NCBI GenBank assembly: GCA_031772625.1
Contig: CM062808.1
Coordinates: 472,747,655-472,811,654, forward strand
Origin: Pinus tabuliformis
Taxonomy: Eukaryota; Streptophyta; Pinopsida; Pinales; Pinaceae
Length of the DNA: 64,000 nt
Direction of reading: 5' to 3'
The stretch's first letter is position 1, and each line of letters begins with the position of its first letter. The position numbers and the translations under genes were made by a program. A model generated the notes under the pieces. That model was not told where the DNA came from, ran no database searches, and worked only from the letters and a program-made list of their open reading frames with translations. Shown here one piece after another: positions 10,553-21,928 of the stretch.

Positions 10553-11922
10553 CGAGATATCAAATTTCGGGAGGAGAAAGACATGAAGTGTTCGCTTGAG
10601 ATGGAGCCACACTTGCATGCAGATGAGGAGCTATTAGTTCCTAAGGATGAGCTTCAGGATGTGGATCAACCACAAGATGAAGTTCATGGAGTGGAAGAGA
10701 CCACTCATGTAGCGCCAACCATCAGAGGGCGAAAGCGCACTACAGAAGCTGAGCGACTGGCTCAAGATGTAGAGAAGGTTGTAGGACCACCTACAACACA
10801 ACGCAGACAGAGACAGTCACCTGATCGGTACATTGGATACATGGCTCTTGTGAGAAAATGTTGCGTGACTGAGCCATCCTCTTTCAAGGAAGTTGTGGAG
10901 GATCCCGCATGGGTAGATGCCATGGTGGAAGAGTATGATTCGATTTTCAGAAACAGTGCATGGGAGATTGTCCCAAGACTGGAAGGGAAATCAGTGTTGG
11001 GTTCGAGATGGATCTACAAAGTGAAGCAGGTAGCTGACAGGAGTGTGGAGAAGTACAAGGCAAGATTTGTTTCCCGAGGCTTCTCACAGATAGAGGGGAT
11101 CGAATATGAGGAGACCTTTGCACCTGTCGCAAGGTATTCTTCCTTTCGGACGATTCTTGCTCTCTCAGCGTAGATGGGGTGGCACATCCATTAGATGGAT
11201 GTGAAGACTGCGTTCCTCAACGGAGTCATTGAGGAGAAGGTGTACATAGAGCAGCCCGAAGGTTTCGAGATCTTCAGCAGCGAGTCACATGTGTGCAAGC
11301 TCAAGAGAGCGTTGTATGGGTTGAAACAAGCACCTCGTGCTTGGTACACATGAATAGACAATTATTTCACCAGACTTGGATTCTCTAAGAGTGAGGCGGA
11401 TCCTAACCTATACGAGATTGTGGTGGAGGGTAAGTTGCTGATCATTGTACTTTCAGCAGCGAGTCACATGTGTGAAAGCTCAAGAGAGCGTTGTATGGGT
11501 TGAAACAAGCACCTCGTGCTTGGTACACATGAATAGACAATTATTTCACCAGACTTGGATTCTCTAAGAGTGAGGCGGATCCTAACCTATACGAGATTGT
11601 GGTGGAGGGTAAGTTGCTGATCATTGTACTTTATGTAGATGATTTGATTTTGATGGGAGATGAGCTGTTGATACTTTCATGCAAGGAGGATCTTGCTAGA
11701 GAGTTTGAGATGAAGGACTTGGGCCTCCTTCATTATTTCCTGGGATTGGAAATTTGGCAGCGCAGTGATGGACTATTTGTTTCTCAGGGTAAGTATGCCC
11801 GGGAGATACTGGAGAAGTTCAACATGCATGGCTGCAAGCCTGTTGATACTCCTCTTCCTAGAGGTTGGAGGAAGGAGGATGCTACTTCAGCGGAGGTAGT
11901 GAATGCCACTGTTTATCGATAG
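10553..11922 (+). pseudogene. R2 reverse transcriptase with internal duplication
   Basis: Conserved copia RT blocks appear in order: [51 protein letters not shown] and YVDDL at 11632-11646. TAG stops at 11171 and 11192 stand where the family has Gln, and TGA at 11351 where it has Arg. A 179-bp tandem duplication (11273-11630) shifts the frame and repeats the [11 protein letters not shown] block. TAG 11920-11922 replaces the usual YRQ. The enzyme cannot be made as one chain. Confidence 0.9.
11273..11630. repeat. 179-bp tandem duplication inside R2 RT
   Basis: The copies are 11273-11451 and 11452-11630. They are nearly identical (one clear difference, GCAAGC versus GAAAGC), so the event is younger than most of the element's point mutations. 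179 is not a multiple of three. Confidence 0.95.
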
Positions 11923-12598
11923 TTGGTGGGGTCGCTTATGTATCTAGTCAATACACGACCCGATATATGTTATGCTGTTAACCAGATTTCACAAGCTATG
12001 GTTAAGCCAACCAAGCTCTTTTGGAAGGTAGGTAAGCATGTATTTGCGTTATCTCAGAGGCACATCGGGATATGGATTGTGGTATAGATAGGAGGATGAG
12101 GTGAAGCTATGTGGCTTCACGGATGCAGATTGGGCAGGGAGCCCAACGGACAGAAAGAGCACATCTGGAGGGATATTTAGTATCGGGTCGACAACAGTTT
12201 CTTGGTACAGCAGAAAGCAGAGATTCGTCGCACTCATTTCAGCAGAGGCCGAGTATATGGCAGCAAGTTTGGCTGCATGCGAGCCTATATGGATGAGGAA
12301 GATCCTAGTCGGGTTGTTCAGGTCACACTTGGAGCCTACTGTGATTTATTTTGATAACCAGAGTTGCATTAAACTCTTGGCTAATCCAGTATTTCATGAT
12401 AGATCCAAGCACATCGACATCAGGTACCATCATATCAAAGATTGTGTGCAGCAGAGAATCATGTTACTTTCATACATTCCCACAAAGGATCAGGATGCTG
12501 ATATCTTGATGAAGGTGCTCACTAGGAGAAAATTCGAATACCACAGAGGCAGGATAGGGGTTGCAGATAATCCATATCTTGTTGAGAGGGAGTTTTGA
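11923..12598 (+). pseudogene. R2 RNase H
   Basis: After VGSLMYLVNTRPDICYAV, an extra T near 12044 shifts the frame. The main frame then carries GFTDADWAGSPTDRKSTSG (first catalytic Asp), SAEAEYMA (Glu) and YFDNQSCIKL (Asp), ending with HIDIRYHHIKD. All acidic residues are retained. The frame stops at the LTR border. Confidence 0.9.
12581..12592 (+). promoter_or_regulatory. R2 polypurine tract
   Basis: GAGAGGGAG directly precedes the 3' LTR, the position of the plus-strand primer. Confidence 0.8.
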
Positions 12599-13730
12599 AA
12601 ATGCAACAAGATGATGGAGCTTAGTGAAAATAAGTCGCCTTCACTAAGTGGGCCCGCAGACTATTTTTGGCGCAAAGTCTATTCTTAGACTATGTCTATC
12701 TTTAGACATATGGATCATGGTCTATGAGTTGCAGGATGCTATTTATGGATGATTGGTCATGTTGGTAAAAATAGATGGACCTCTATTTTTAGACATATGG
12801 GCAGAGTCTATTTTTAGACTGCCAGTCTAAAGAATAGAACAGTCGAATATTATTAGCTCTTAATAATATTTGGACTATAAACATTATCTTATCCTCTTGC
12901 AGCACTTCAATTCGAGCTACGAATGTGGCACATGCAACTGTCAGAAGGAAATATGCTTTTCCTATGCGTTAGTTGAGCTATTGCATGATGGACTTCAGTT
13001 AGAACTCAAGTGATTGAGTTGATTGAGGAGTTGATGGAGTTGTGTTCAGTTTGACTTAGTTGAACTAGTTGTATTTAGTCTAACTGCCAAATACACTAGT
13101 GATGAGTGATGTGAATTAATTATTAATTAATTCACTAATTATTAACTCATAAATCAACTAAAGAATACATCAGTTAACTCAGTGCATGGACAGTTCAGTG
13201 GAGACAAGTGTTAAAGGTGGGTGAAAGGGTGAGACTACTATCAGTTGTGACTATAGTTGTGCATGAGATTTGCACAATCATTGCTTGAGATTGCCAATGA
13301 GGATTGCATAGTACAAGCCAAGGGAATTCGAACTTGGATCATATCTATTCTCAACTTGGATTGTGCAGTAGAGGCAGGCAAACAGTGGAGGAGATTTGAA
13401 CCCGTGACTTGTTCAGATCTGAGCTAGTTTGTGTGTAGCAGGTGGAGATAGTACTGAGTACTTGTGAGGAGTATTGTACTATGTATTGTTACATGTTCTC
13501 TATCATTATAATATACAGATAGTTGGGGGTTTTCAGCTGTATGATTTCCCCATTACATACTTTGTTGATATGTGTGATTGATGTTTCAATGTGTGCATGA
13601 GATTGTTTTTTAATTCCGCAAATTGATGATCAATGGTAGAGGAGGTTATGTATTATGCATGCATTCTGCAAATAGTGTATAATCAGGATAATCTCTGTGA
13701 ATAAGTGTTATATTATTCAAAATTTCTACA
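12593..13730 (+). repeat. R2 3' LTR
   Basis: It matches 7053-8188 along its full length and ends TTCTACA followed by the target duplication GAGGC. The hairpin of the 5' copy recurs at 12807-12838. Confidence 0.93.
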
Positions 13731-14666
13731 GAGGCTAGAAGGCCAACCTACTGATCATCTATGCTTAATTTCTAAGTTGAGCTGACTTATGGGCAGAAAA
13801 ATGCTTGCTCATGAACATTGCGCAATTTCTAAGATGAATGATTGGTCGACTATCGGGACGACTAACTAGGAAAACTGTGCAATTTTTTAGGGGAGATAGG
13901 GACGGACATTTTGTGTCTTTCCGGCCTATCTGTGCAATTTCCTCAGTCGATTGAGAGGGTGAGGTCAGAAGCCTCTATGCAATTTTTGATGGAAGTTAGT
14001 CCCAGGGTGGCTGTTGGGTTTGACTGTCCAGGTGGCCAGCATGAGAGTTGATTGAATTTCTTGCGGGCTACACAGCTTGAAAAGACTAGCTTGGTGCTTC
14101 TGTGTTGTTTTGTTTGATAGTCGATCAATTTGATGGCAGGGTGATGGTCCGACTGTCAAAGGGGAGTCTATTCGTCAGAACTTTAGCAAAAAATGGCTAA
14201 GTGTGTGAACAATAAAAAAAATGCATAGGTGATCATACAAACACACACTCACATGGCTTGACGATGAAACGACCAAACCATCCAGACACACATGTTTAGC
14301 ATGACTGACCGGCAATGTAAGTGACAAGCACGACACTCATGATTGATCATTCATTGATCAAGATGATGCTTGCGCGACAGTGAATGTGACTCCATGTGTG
14401 AGTGCAACAGATGCTTTCATGGCGAACACAAGAAGGACATACTAAGTGAAGACATTGAGCATAACCATAAAATGGTCACAAGCATGACTTGGACATTAGC
14501 ATGTAGAGACTTGAATGTAATGAACAAGAAAGGCAGATGTAAAGACTCACATGAGCTCACAGAGTGAACCCGAGTGTGTGTAGTCATAAAGTGAAACTCT
14601 TCAAGAGAGGCTCTGACATTGGTGCAGGCAAAAATTTTGGAGGGTGGTTGTAGCCGCTGTAACACC

Positions 14667-15062
14667 ATCCTATATTAGAAAGCCACAAAGCCCCTCCCTG
14701 CAACCATTGGTGCAAATCAACAATTCTTTATCTAGTTTTACAATCTTCAAAATAGGGGCATGTGTGATAAGGTTCTTTAGTTCTACAAAGTTCTCCATGC
14801 ACTCTGATTTTCAATGAAAAATTCTCCCTTCTTTTGCAATGTTGTAATTGGGTACACAACCTTTGATAATCCTTGAATGAATCTCCTATAATATTCTACT
14901 ACGTCCATAAAAGATATCACTTTTGTTATATTTTTGGGAACATGCCATACTATTATGGCATCATTATTTTTAAGATCAGATGCACTAGACAATGCAACTT
15001 TTTGATTACCTAGGTATCTTATCATGGATTCAATCCTCATGGATTTTCCCACCAGATGCTTA
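14667..15062 (-). pseudogene. R0: Ty3/gypsy RT-RNase H fragment
   Basis: On the minus strand from 15052: VPKNITKVISFMDVVEYYRRF (RT-RNase H junction block of gypsy pol), then SKVVYPITTLQKKG. After a frameshift comes FVELKNLITHAPIL and the start of RNase H (CTNGCREGLCGFLI). The fragment ends exactly where R1 begins, in the middle of the G-x-L-x-Q-D-G motif. It is likely the target R1 inserted into; the rest would lie left of the window. Confidence 0.75.
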
Positions 15063-17508
15063 AGAGAAAGTGGTTAGATCTAAGGGTTGGTTGTGTAGTG
15101 TAAATAATATAGCTAAATAGCATTCCTTATCTTGAGATAAGATGATCCAAGTAGTACAACTTCCATTGGAAGAAGTCACATTTACTAAAATTTTCATACA
15201 ATAGATGTTATCATAACACATGTAACATGAACTTGAGGTGTTCTTTGTGTTATTTAGTACAATCGATAACCCAAAACATCTAGTAAAGACAATATTGTAC
15301 TAGAACCATAATAGACACACATTCTCTTTTCCATGTGGTGATATGTCACCTAAAATCTAAGAAATTTATAATATTATAGGTTTTCTTATAGACAATATTA
15401 TTATATATATTATTGTGATGAAATAGTGATAGAGTACAAGGATTGAGAGTAGAAGGATGAAGATTATTTGTAAGATACAAAACTCAATTTTTGGAAGAGA
15501 CGCATAGGGCTTAGATTTTTAGTGATAGGTAGTTATGCATCGTTATTGAAGTGATGGATCATGGTTATGGTTGTAGTGGCTTTAGCTTCACATTATGGTA
15601 ACATCATCCTAACAAATATGAATAGAACTATATAGAGGGTTTATGAGGATAGAATTAACCTATGTCATGGAGGTTTGTATTAAGCATAGACATATCGTGA
15701 TTTAAATAAGAGAACATGTTATGAAAATTTAGCATTAGCCACATTTGTATGCATATAAACCTATGTTTAGGATCATATAATATCATGAAAACCTAGATCA
15801 ATGAGTTCAATAGGTCTAGGGTGTTAGTGTCAGTCTTTGAAGCCTTCCACCAGTGATAAAACATGCTCTTACAAAGTGGTCTTAGGATGTCAAAGTCAAA
15901 TTTTGTCATTTCAGTGAGTCTTCAAGTAAAATTTGGTCACTAGGTATTAGGTCTAGGATTTGTTTTCACTCCTTCCAAAGTTTTCCAAGTGTCAGTCCAT
16001 GTCACCATTCAGCTAAGTGTACCATCATTCAAAAAGTTGTCATCATCATTTCAGGTTCCAATGGGTCATTTTACACCTTGTTCGTGCTTCAGTTGTACTT
16101 GGGTAAGGCTCATTTCCCTCTCTTAGGGTTTTGAAGGTAATTTTTCTTGGATGGTCAAATCATCAACAAAACTTGTATCCTGATGCTCATACACCTTCCC
16201 CTATCCTTAATATACCTTCTTAAGCACTTCCCATCATTGATATCCCTCAAATTCATCATTTTCCCACAAACCCTAGCTTATTGCTACAATTTGACAATTT
16301 TCTAGGCTAGGCCTGTGTTTTGCCCTTTGGACCCCTTCCCCTCACCCAATATTGGAAATTCCACTTTTCCCTACTTCCTAACATCCTTCCCTATTTTCAA
16401 ATTTTTTTTCAAGAATTTGGAAGCCCCTTATCCCCTTCCTTTCCCTTCATTTCTACAAATCCCCTGTTCCACATATCGGGATAGGTTTTATTCAAATGAT
16501 TTTTCTGAGAAATAGAAGATGAATTCGACAAACGTGAGAGAGATTTTGTCCATAATTTACCTAAGAAGAAACACCTCTTTCAGTTTTTACACAGGTTTCA
16601 TGGTTTGGGAGAAATGTCGAAAACATCATTTGCCTCAGGAGGGTTGATGCACCTATGGAGTTACCTTGGTAAAATCAATTTTTATCCTATATGGAATGAC
16701 CAAATGACTTGCATAATGAGTCAACGGATAATTAGACACAAATAGATTTCCAATGAGCTATCATGAGCTCAATTTGGAGTTGAGTAAGACCTTCAAACGT
16801 TGACTGCAACGGCACTATGCATTTTGGCAGCCTCATTCTGCACATTTTGACCAGTCTTGGGAGATTGAGCTTTTGACATGGCAAATGAACTCCAAATTGA
16901 AAAATTAAAGATTTTCTGGAAATTAGAATTGACAATATTTCCAACAAGCTATTCCGAGCCTAATTTTGACACCAGGAAGGTAGTCAAAAGTTGTCTTGAA
17001 AGTGGTGTTGTGCTTTTGGCAGGGTGGTGCTGCGCTTTTGACAGCGGCGCTATGCTTTTGGCAGGAGAGCTTAAAAACACTCAAAACTTCAATAAAATTC
17101 AAAATTTCTCTCTATTACCTTCATTTCAGGTAATTTTACCTTCCTCACTTCAGTTTTGGTTTGCAAATCAAACTTTTAAGCATCATTTCCCATGGTAAAT
17201 ATGAAACCCTAAATTTGCCCCTAGTATGCCTAAAACCCTAAACCCTCATTGTTCCTCCTATCACCTATCACTACAACTCTAAACTCTTTCCCTATCCCTA
17301 TTTCCCTATCCCTTTATCCCTTTATCCTTATTCCATATCATTCCTATCCCTTTATCCCTCTTCCCAAAGGGCAATTTCTCAAACAAAACAAGCCCTCCCT
17401 TTCATTTTTATCATTCCTACTCCCTCATTCATTTTCTAGCCCATAAGGTCATCTCCCATCCCCTCACTCCTAAATCACCCATACTCACTCCTTCCATACC
17501 TTCTCTAG
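15063..17508. other. Non-coding AT-rich and C/T-rich stretch
   Basis: I see no credible gene. 15063-15900 is AT-rich. 16300-16500 and 17190-17510 are pyrimidine-rich with several CCCTATCCCTTTATCC-like runs and two interstitial AAACCCTAAA words. It may be the LTR or leader of the unit that contains the coiled-coil ORF, but I could not find matching ends. Confidence 0.4.
17002..17065. repeat. About 21-bp tandem array, three units
   Basis: Units at 17002, 17023 and 17045 share the form GG(C/T)G(C/T)T(A/G/T)(T/C)GCTTTTG(G/A)CAG. The array is compact and GC-richer than its surroundings. Confidence 0.75.
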
Positions 17509-18374
17509 GGGTACATAACTTCAAAACTTAGCAAACATGGACAAGGAAAACCTTCTAGCAGTGCTCAGGTGAAGACAAATGAGAAGGCCAAAGAGACTAG
17601 AACTGCTGAGATACCGGTGTTCTTGACATATCAAAGATGGTCAAGGAAGTTGTTTGCAGCTACCAGGCAAGTGTTTACTCCACAAGATGTGGAAGGGACC
17701 TTTCCTTCTTCATCAGTCCACAGGAAAATGTTATCTCCACAAGGTGTGGAAGGGGCTTTGCCTTCTACATCGACAAAACAGGTACAGGTTGAGCAGCTGA
17801 GCAAAGGCAAGGAAAAGGTACAAGAAGATGACTTGGATGATGACCAAGAAAGGGAATTTCAGTTGGAGGAGCATGATGATGAGCCCGAGCAGCATGACAC
17901 TGAGATCATTGATCTAGAGGCTCAAGAGAGGGAAAATGTCAAAGATGTCATTATTTAGGAGAAAGAAGCCCAAATACAAGCTTTGACGGACAACTTAGAG
18001 AGAGCTAAGTTTGTCATCACTTACCTGGAGCAAGAAAACAAACAACTAAGTCATAAACAGGTCCTCATGGAACTTGAGCTACTGAAGACAAAGAGGCTCA
18101 TGTCACTTTGACTCCTATTGAGCAAGAAATTGAACAAGATAGGGAAACTTGGCTTGAAAGATTCAACCTACATATTGAAGGGCTCATTGACAAGGCCAAC
18201 AGGGATAATAAAATGCTCCGACACATGGCATACCATTACATGACTCGTAACAAAATTTGTAACATGAGGATCAGGAAGCTAAAAGCTAGGTTGAGGAGAG
18301 CCTTAGAGGGCAAGAAAGAGAAAGATAGGTTGAAGATGTTGGCTGAAGCCTCTTTTTCCAACCAAAGCACTTGA
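17509..18374 (+). pseudogene. Broken coiled-coil ORF of unknown family
   Basis: The first frame is open from 17509 to a TAG at 17956-17958 and continues in frame to about 18110. It has an acidic stretch (EDDLDDDQEREFQLEEHDDE) followed by heptad-like sequence (ERAKFVITYLEQENKQLS). After a frameshift, 18108-18374 adds a Lys/Arg-rich helical segment (MRIRKLKARLRRALEGKK) and ends with LAEASF. No ATG fits the frame; a codon ATA at 17512 or the GTG at 17569 could mark a lost start. I do not recognise the family. It could be a Gag-like or accessory protein of a retroelement, given the surroundings. It is non-functional as it stands. Confidence 0.5.
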
Positions 18375-19464
18375 TGGTGGTGCTCCATGCCAAATTTGGG
18401 CAAATTTTGAGGAGTTTTTGCATTTTTGAAATTTTGAAATTCTTAACACAGAAAATTTGCCCAGAAGCACAGCCCATTGGCGTTGCTCTTTTTCCTGAGG
18501 CATCCATTGGAGAAAATATTGACATTTTTAGATTCATAATGATGAGGACATGCACCCTAGCAATTTTCAGAAGTTTTGGAGCAGATCTGGTTCACCAAAA
18601 GGTCCAGAAACTACCAAAAAAATGACCTTTCTGCCTCTTTTAGGATACACAAAAGAAGTCTTGGGAGATTCAAGTTTTGAGGGGACAAATGACCTCCAAA
18701 TTCAAACATTCCAGGTGTTCCAGAAACTAGACTTGAATATCTTTCCAATGAGCTATCATGGGCTCAATTTTGATGCCAGGAAGGCCTCCAAGGATGACCT
18801 GAAATTGGTGCTATGCTTCTGGCCAATGGCGCTGTGCTTATGGACTTTTTATTCAGAAAACCAAAATTTACCTGTTTTGACTGTAAATTGGATTTCTCTC
18901 TTCTCATGGATGATTTCACTCATGTAATTGATGACATGGCATGTAAATGTAATTGTAAAATAGTGTTAGAGGGTAGATTCATTAGTTAGAGGTGGTTTGG
19001 AGGCAAATGTATCTATTTCCACTCTTTTAGAGGTAGGTTGTTTGACTGCCTATATTCCAGTTCTTAGTTGGGAAATGGTTGAAACAGCCCCTATTCTCAT
19101 GGATTCGACCCTTGATGGTCAGGATAATTGGTTTTGATGTCTATATCATGTATTTTCTTTGTCATTAGAAAAGGCTAGACTCACTTGGATGCTCTAAGCT
19201 TGATTGTACATCATTGTAAGCAGTTTGGCAAGGAAATTAATAGGACTTGCAGCTATTTTTATGGGATCCCTGTGGTATGGTGTTTTAGCATAGTTTCTTC
19301 TTTGTTATCAGTTGTTTATGTGTTTTATGTATGCCATCATCTATTTCACTGCTTCTAATTGAATGATATCAAGATAGATAGGTAGAATCCATTGTTTGCA
19401 GTGCTCTACCTTGGGAAATCATTCAGTACTCTATGTTTTCTATTGTTTGAGTAGGATCCATGAT
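18375..19464. other. Non-coding stretch after the coiled-coil ORF
   Basis: Apart from the third copy of the dispersed repeat (18742-18845) I see no gene or RNA. Small overlapping open frames here have no family features. Confidence 0.4.
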
Positions 19465-20290
19465 TGTCACATGCCCTCCTCAGATCCTCACCGGTCTTAG
19501 ACATCTCACCTCACTAAATTTTAAGTGCTAAAGCCTACACCTACCTTGCCCCACAGAACACCCTACATTATGACCTAATTTCTCGGACCTAAAACTGCCT
19601 AGCTCCATCTGATCCACCAAAACCAAACAATTTAAATTAAAATCCTCTGAGCTACTATACCTAGCCTAAAATCCCTATCTGACCCAGTCATTTTGACTGA
19701 GATCCATAAGGAGAGAGCCCTCTCCCAACCTGGTAGGGCTAGCTACCAGGTTAAGCTTGGTTTGTGGTTACCCTAGAATTGCTTCAATTCAGCCTAAGGT
19801 CAATCTAGGCGATAACATAGGGATTACCACCATATATGTAAAAGGGTTCATATCGTATAGCCTAGGTGATAAGTCCCATCAATATGTATATTTTGAAGAT
19901 CATCATACCATCCTCCAGCCTTAAAACTATCCTTTTCTCACATTAATTCACATTTTTGGTTATATTATGCTTAGTAAGAAGAGTAAAAGGTGTTTTTCAT
20001 AGTATGTGGCCTAATGTGGTTTAATTGTAGGAAAAAGAAGCATTTTTGAGGCAATTACTATGTAGGGGCTTGATGGAGACAATCAAGAGAGAATCTAGGG
20101 GGCTTGTCCACCTCCTTAACTCCCTAACTCGGCTTGGGATCACAACATCCTCTCTCACCAGTTCGAATTCATTGGCAGCCGAGTAACTCTTAGTACAAGT
20201 GAAGTTCAAGAGGGAAAAGATCCACCATTTATGAGATCAAGGAGGGAATCACTCCTATTTCCAAGGGAGCTTCTATCAACTACCCTTTTG

Positions 20291-20300
20291 TATAAATATA
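20291..20300 (+). promoter_or_regulatory. R3 TATA box
   Basis: TATAAATATA stands about 830 bp into the candidate LTR, preceded by GC-richer sequence. It is a plausible core promoter for the element. Confidence 0.5.
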
Positions 20301-21150
20301 CAAGATTAAAAGCTCATTAGGATTCACAGTTTTTATTCAGCTAGGTGCAACTATTGAGCTTAGAGCTTGACATTGTCATTTTGAACTTTTATGTGATGTA
20401 TGAGCTTTTTATTTTCTAATAATGAGAAGTTGGTTATTAAGATGCATCTAAGTTAGTTTCAGAGGGCTAAGACCCTTGGATTTGGGCCCAACCTAGAGGC
20501 TTTTGTCCCATTTTTGTACTTGTGTTTTGTTCTTGATTCAAATCATTTCATATTTTTCTTTCATTTTAGTAAAGGTTAAGCTATAAAAACCCATGATTGC
20601 TTGCTTCTACATCACCTCTCTTGTGGGAGAATAGTTGGAAGGATTCACAATCTCAGTCCAAAAATATTGTGTTTATGATTTCTTGGAAATAGATGAATGT
20701 TATTTGTTCTTCTTCACATTTTATTTCTATAGCTTATAAGTCAATTCAGTGATTAGAGTAGTGTTATGGCATAAAACAGATGTTATCTTAATTAAACTCA
20801 TCTTTTCCATCATAGTTTATATCACTTTGTTAATGATCAATGGATGTATGCATGTGGTTGGTTGTAGGGATTTGTTTATCTACAGGGGAGGGAACCTCTT
20901 CCACCTCCATCTTGGACTCCTCCATGTTCTCTTTCCATCCCTAAATTCTATCCCAAAACTCTGTTTCCATAGTCACTCTTCCTGGTAAACTTAGCACATC
21001 GTGAGCATTCATCATGGTGCAAGATGGACCTATGAGAGCCATGGGATTGGCTATGGGGCTCAAATCAGCATTCCTTCACTCTCTATAACCTCAATCCACC
21101 TCTTCATGCCCTCAAGTCATCATTTTCACCCTAAAAATCCTCTCGAAACC

Positions 21151-21210
21151 CCTCCTGTAGCATTACAGGCCCTCTTATAGCAATACATGACCTCCTGTAA
21201 CAGTGCCTAT
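21151..21210. repeat. 20-bp tandem array, three units
   Basis: Units start at 21151, 21171 and 21191, each beginning CCTC(C/T)T(G/A)TA. They are exactly 20 bp but already diverged. Confidence 0.7.
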
Positions 21211-21825
21211 AATAGGTTTGTAGAACTACTTTTCTTCACCAGTTTTGATCCCCACTTCAACCTTAGCTTAGTCAAGATGAATAATGACCCCAAGTTGTGA
21301 TTTGATGATCAATGGAAGCTCCTAGACCACTCCAACCATTCCTTTTCCTCATTACAAAACAAAGTAGAAATTAGTGTTTTTCAATCACAAGTATGATGCA
21401 AGATAGGTTTCTGATTTTCAAGCAAGTGTGAAATAGGTAGATGATACATGAAATTATGTTGCTATTTTGATGAATTATGCAATATAGAGTAGCTTTCTTT
21501 CTGCAAGTAGATTAGCCCTTTTACTTTCCATGAAATGATTAATTAGCATCTACAAGTTGAGAAAATGACATTTCCACTTTCATAGCTAGAATTAGTTTTC
21601 CATTGTACTTTCATCAGCAAGATTTCACTATAGTTCAGTAGGAGAAATGGTCTTTTTGCACTTTGATCTAATGTCATGATTGAGGGTGGCATTAGTAGAA
21701 TCTAACCTATTGTGCATATAGCATTGTCACCTCTAAGTTTGTACGAACACTAGGTTGATAATTTGAGTTGAGGAGCCCTTGGGAGTTGCAACTTTCTTGA
21801 TGAAATACCAGGGCTCACCACTTTT

Positions 21826-21843
21826 TGGCACTGTTTTTGGGGA
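21826..21843 (+). promoter_or_regulatory. R3 primer-binding site (degenerate)
   Basis: TGGCACTGTTTTTGGGGA resembles TGGCGCCGTTGCCGGGGA, the primer site usual in Athila-type elements (commonly assigned to tRNA-Asp). Four of the five mismatches are C-to-T or G-to-A. Confidence 0.75.
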
Positions 21844-21928
21844 GGTGCCTAAGTAGATGTTGTTTTTGCTTGAGCATTATTTTCTATTTTTTCATTCATT
21901 TTTTGAAAAAGTGAAAAAAAATGATTTC

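Larger units (their letters stand above)
7053..13730 (+). mobile_element. R2: structurally complete Ty1/copia element
   Basis: The element is bounded by two LTRs of about 1.14 kb and by the 5-bp duplication GAGGC (7048-7052 and 13731-13735). Inside, in order, are primer site, gag, zinc knuckle, protease, integrase, RT, RNase H and polypurine tract, which is the copia order (integrase before RT). Coding is essentially one frame with seven or more stops, one 179-bp tandem duplication and one single-base insertion, so it is not autonomous. By eye the first 480 bp of the LTRs differ at roughly 3-4 per cent of positions, giving a moderate age. Confidence 0.95.
1..14664 (-). mobile_element. R1: defective Tat-like Ty3/gypsy element, left end outside window
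   Basis: Read on the minus strand the order is: candidate 5' LTR (14664 down to 5074, split by R2), primer site (5069-5052), gag, aspartic protease, an RNase-H-like domain, an RT fragment, and the terminal part of a 3' LTR (461-1). The RNase H that normally follows RT and the integrase are missing: only 1.1 kb without a recognisable domain lies between the RT piece and the LTR copy. The right edge abuts a gypsy RNase H fragment, which suggests the insertion site. Assignment to the Tat group rests on the extra RNase-H-like domain. The LTR limits are inferred from a single repeated end, and the other end is outside the window. Confidence 0.6.
5074..14664 (-). repeat. R1 candidate 5' LTR, interrupted by R2
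   Basis: In plus orientation it opens with TGTTGAC at 5074 and closes with ..GTAACA at 14664. Removing R2 and one target duplication leaves about 2.9 kb. The outermost 480 bp (14187-14664) recur at 1-461. The parts at 5074-7047 and 13736-14664 contain no credible gene. They hold repeats of a GCGCAATTTCC-like word and the tandem array at 6864-7034. An inner start elsewhere cannot be excluded. Confidence 0.45.
16740..18850. repeat. Dispersed direct repeat, three diverged copies
   Basis: A block with the core TTTCCAATGAGCTATCATG..GCTCAATTT, followed by a GCGCTATGCTTTTGGCAG-like tail, occurs near 16748-16835, 16937-17065 and 18742-18845. The third copy lies on the other side of the coiled-coil ORF. 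Confidence 0.7.
19465..21820 (+). repeat. R3 candidate 5' LTR
   Basis: The right end (..GCTCACCA at 21820) is fixed by the primer site five bases on. The left end is a guess: TGTCACATGCC at 19465 is the best TG start, giving about 2.36 kb. No second LTR is in the window to confirm it. A TATA box lies at 20291. No gene is visible inside. Confidence 0.4.

Noticed and set aside
17190-17245. AAACCCTAAA words resembling plant telomere repeats
   Set aside because: Only isolated, imperfect units in a pyrimidine-rich stretch; not an array.
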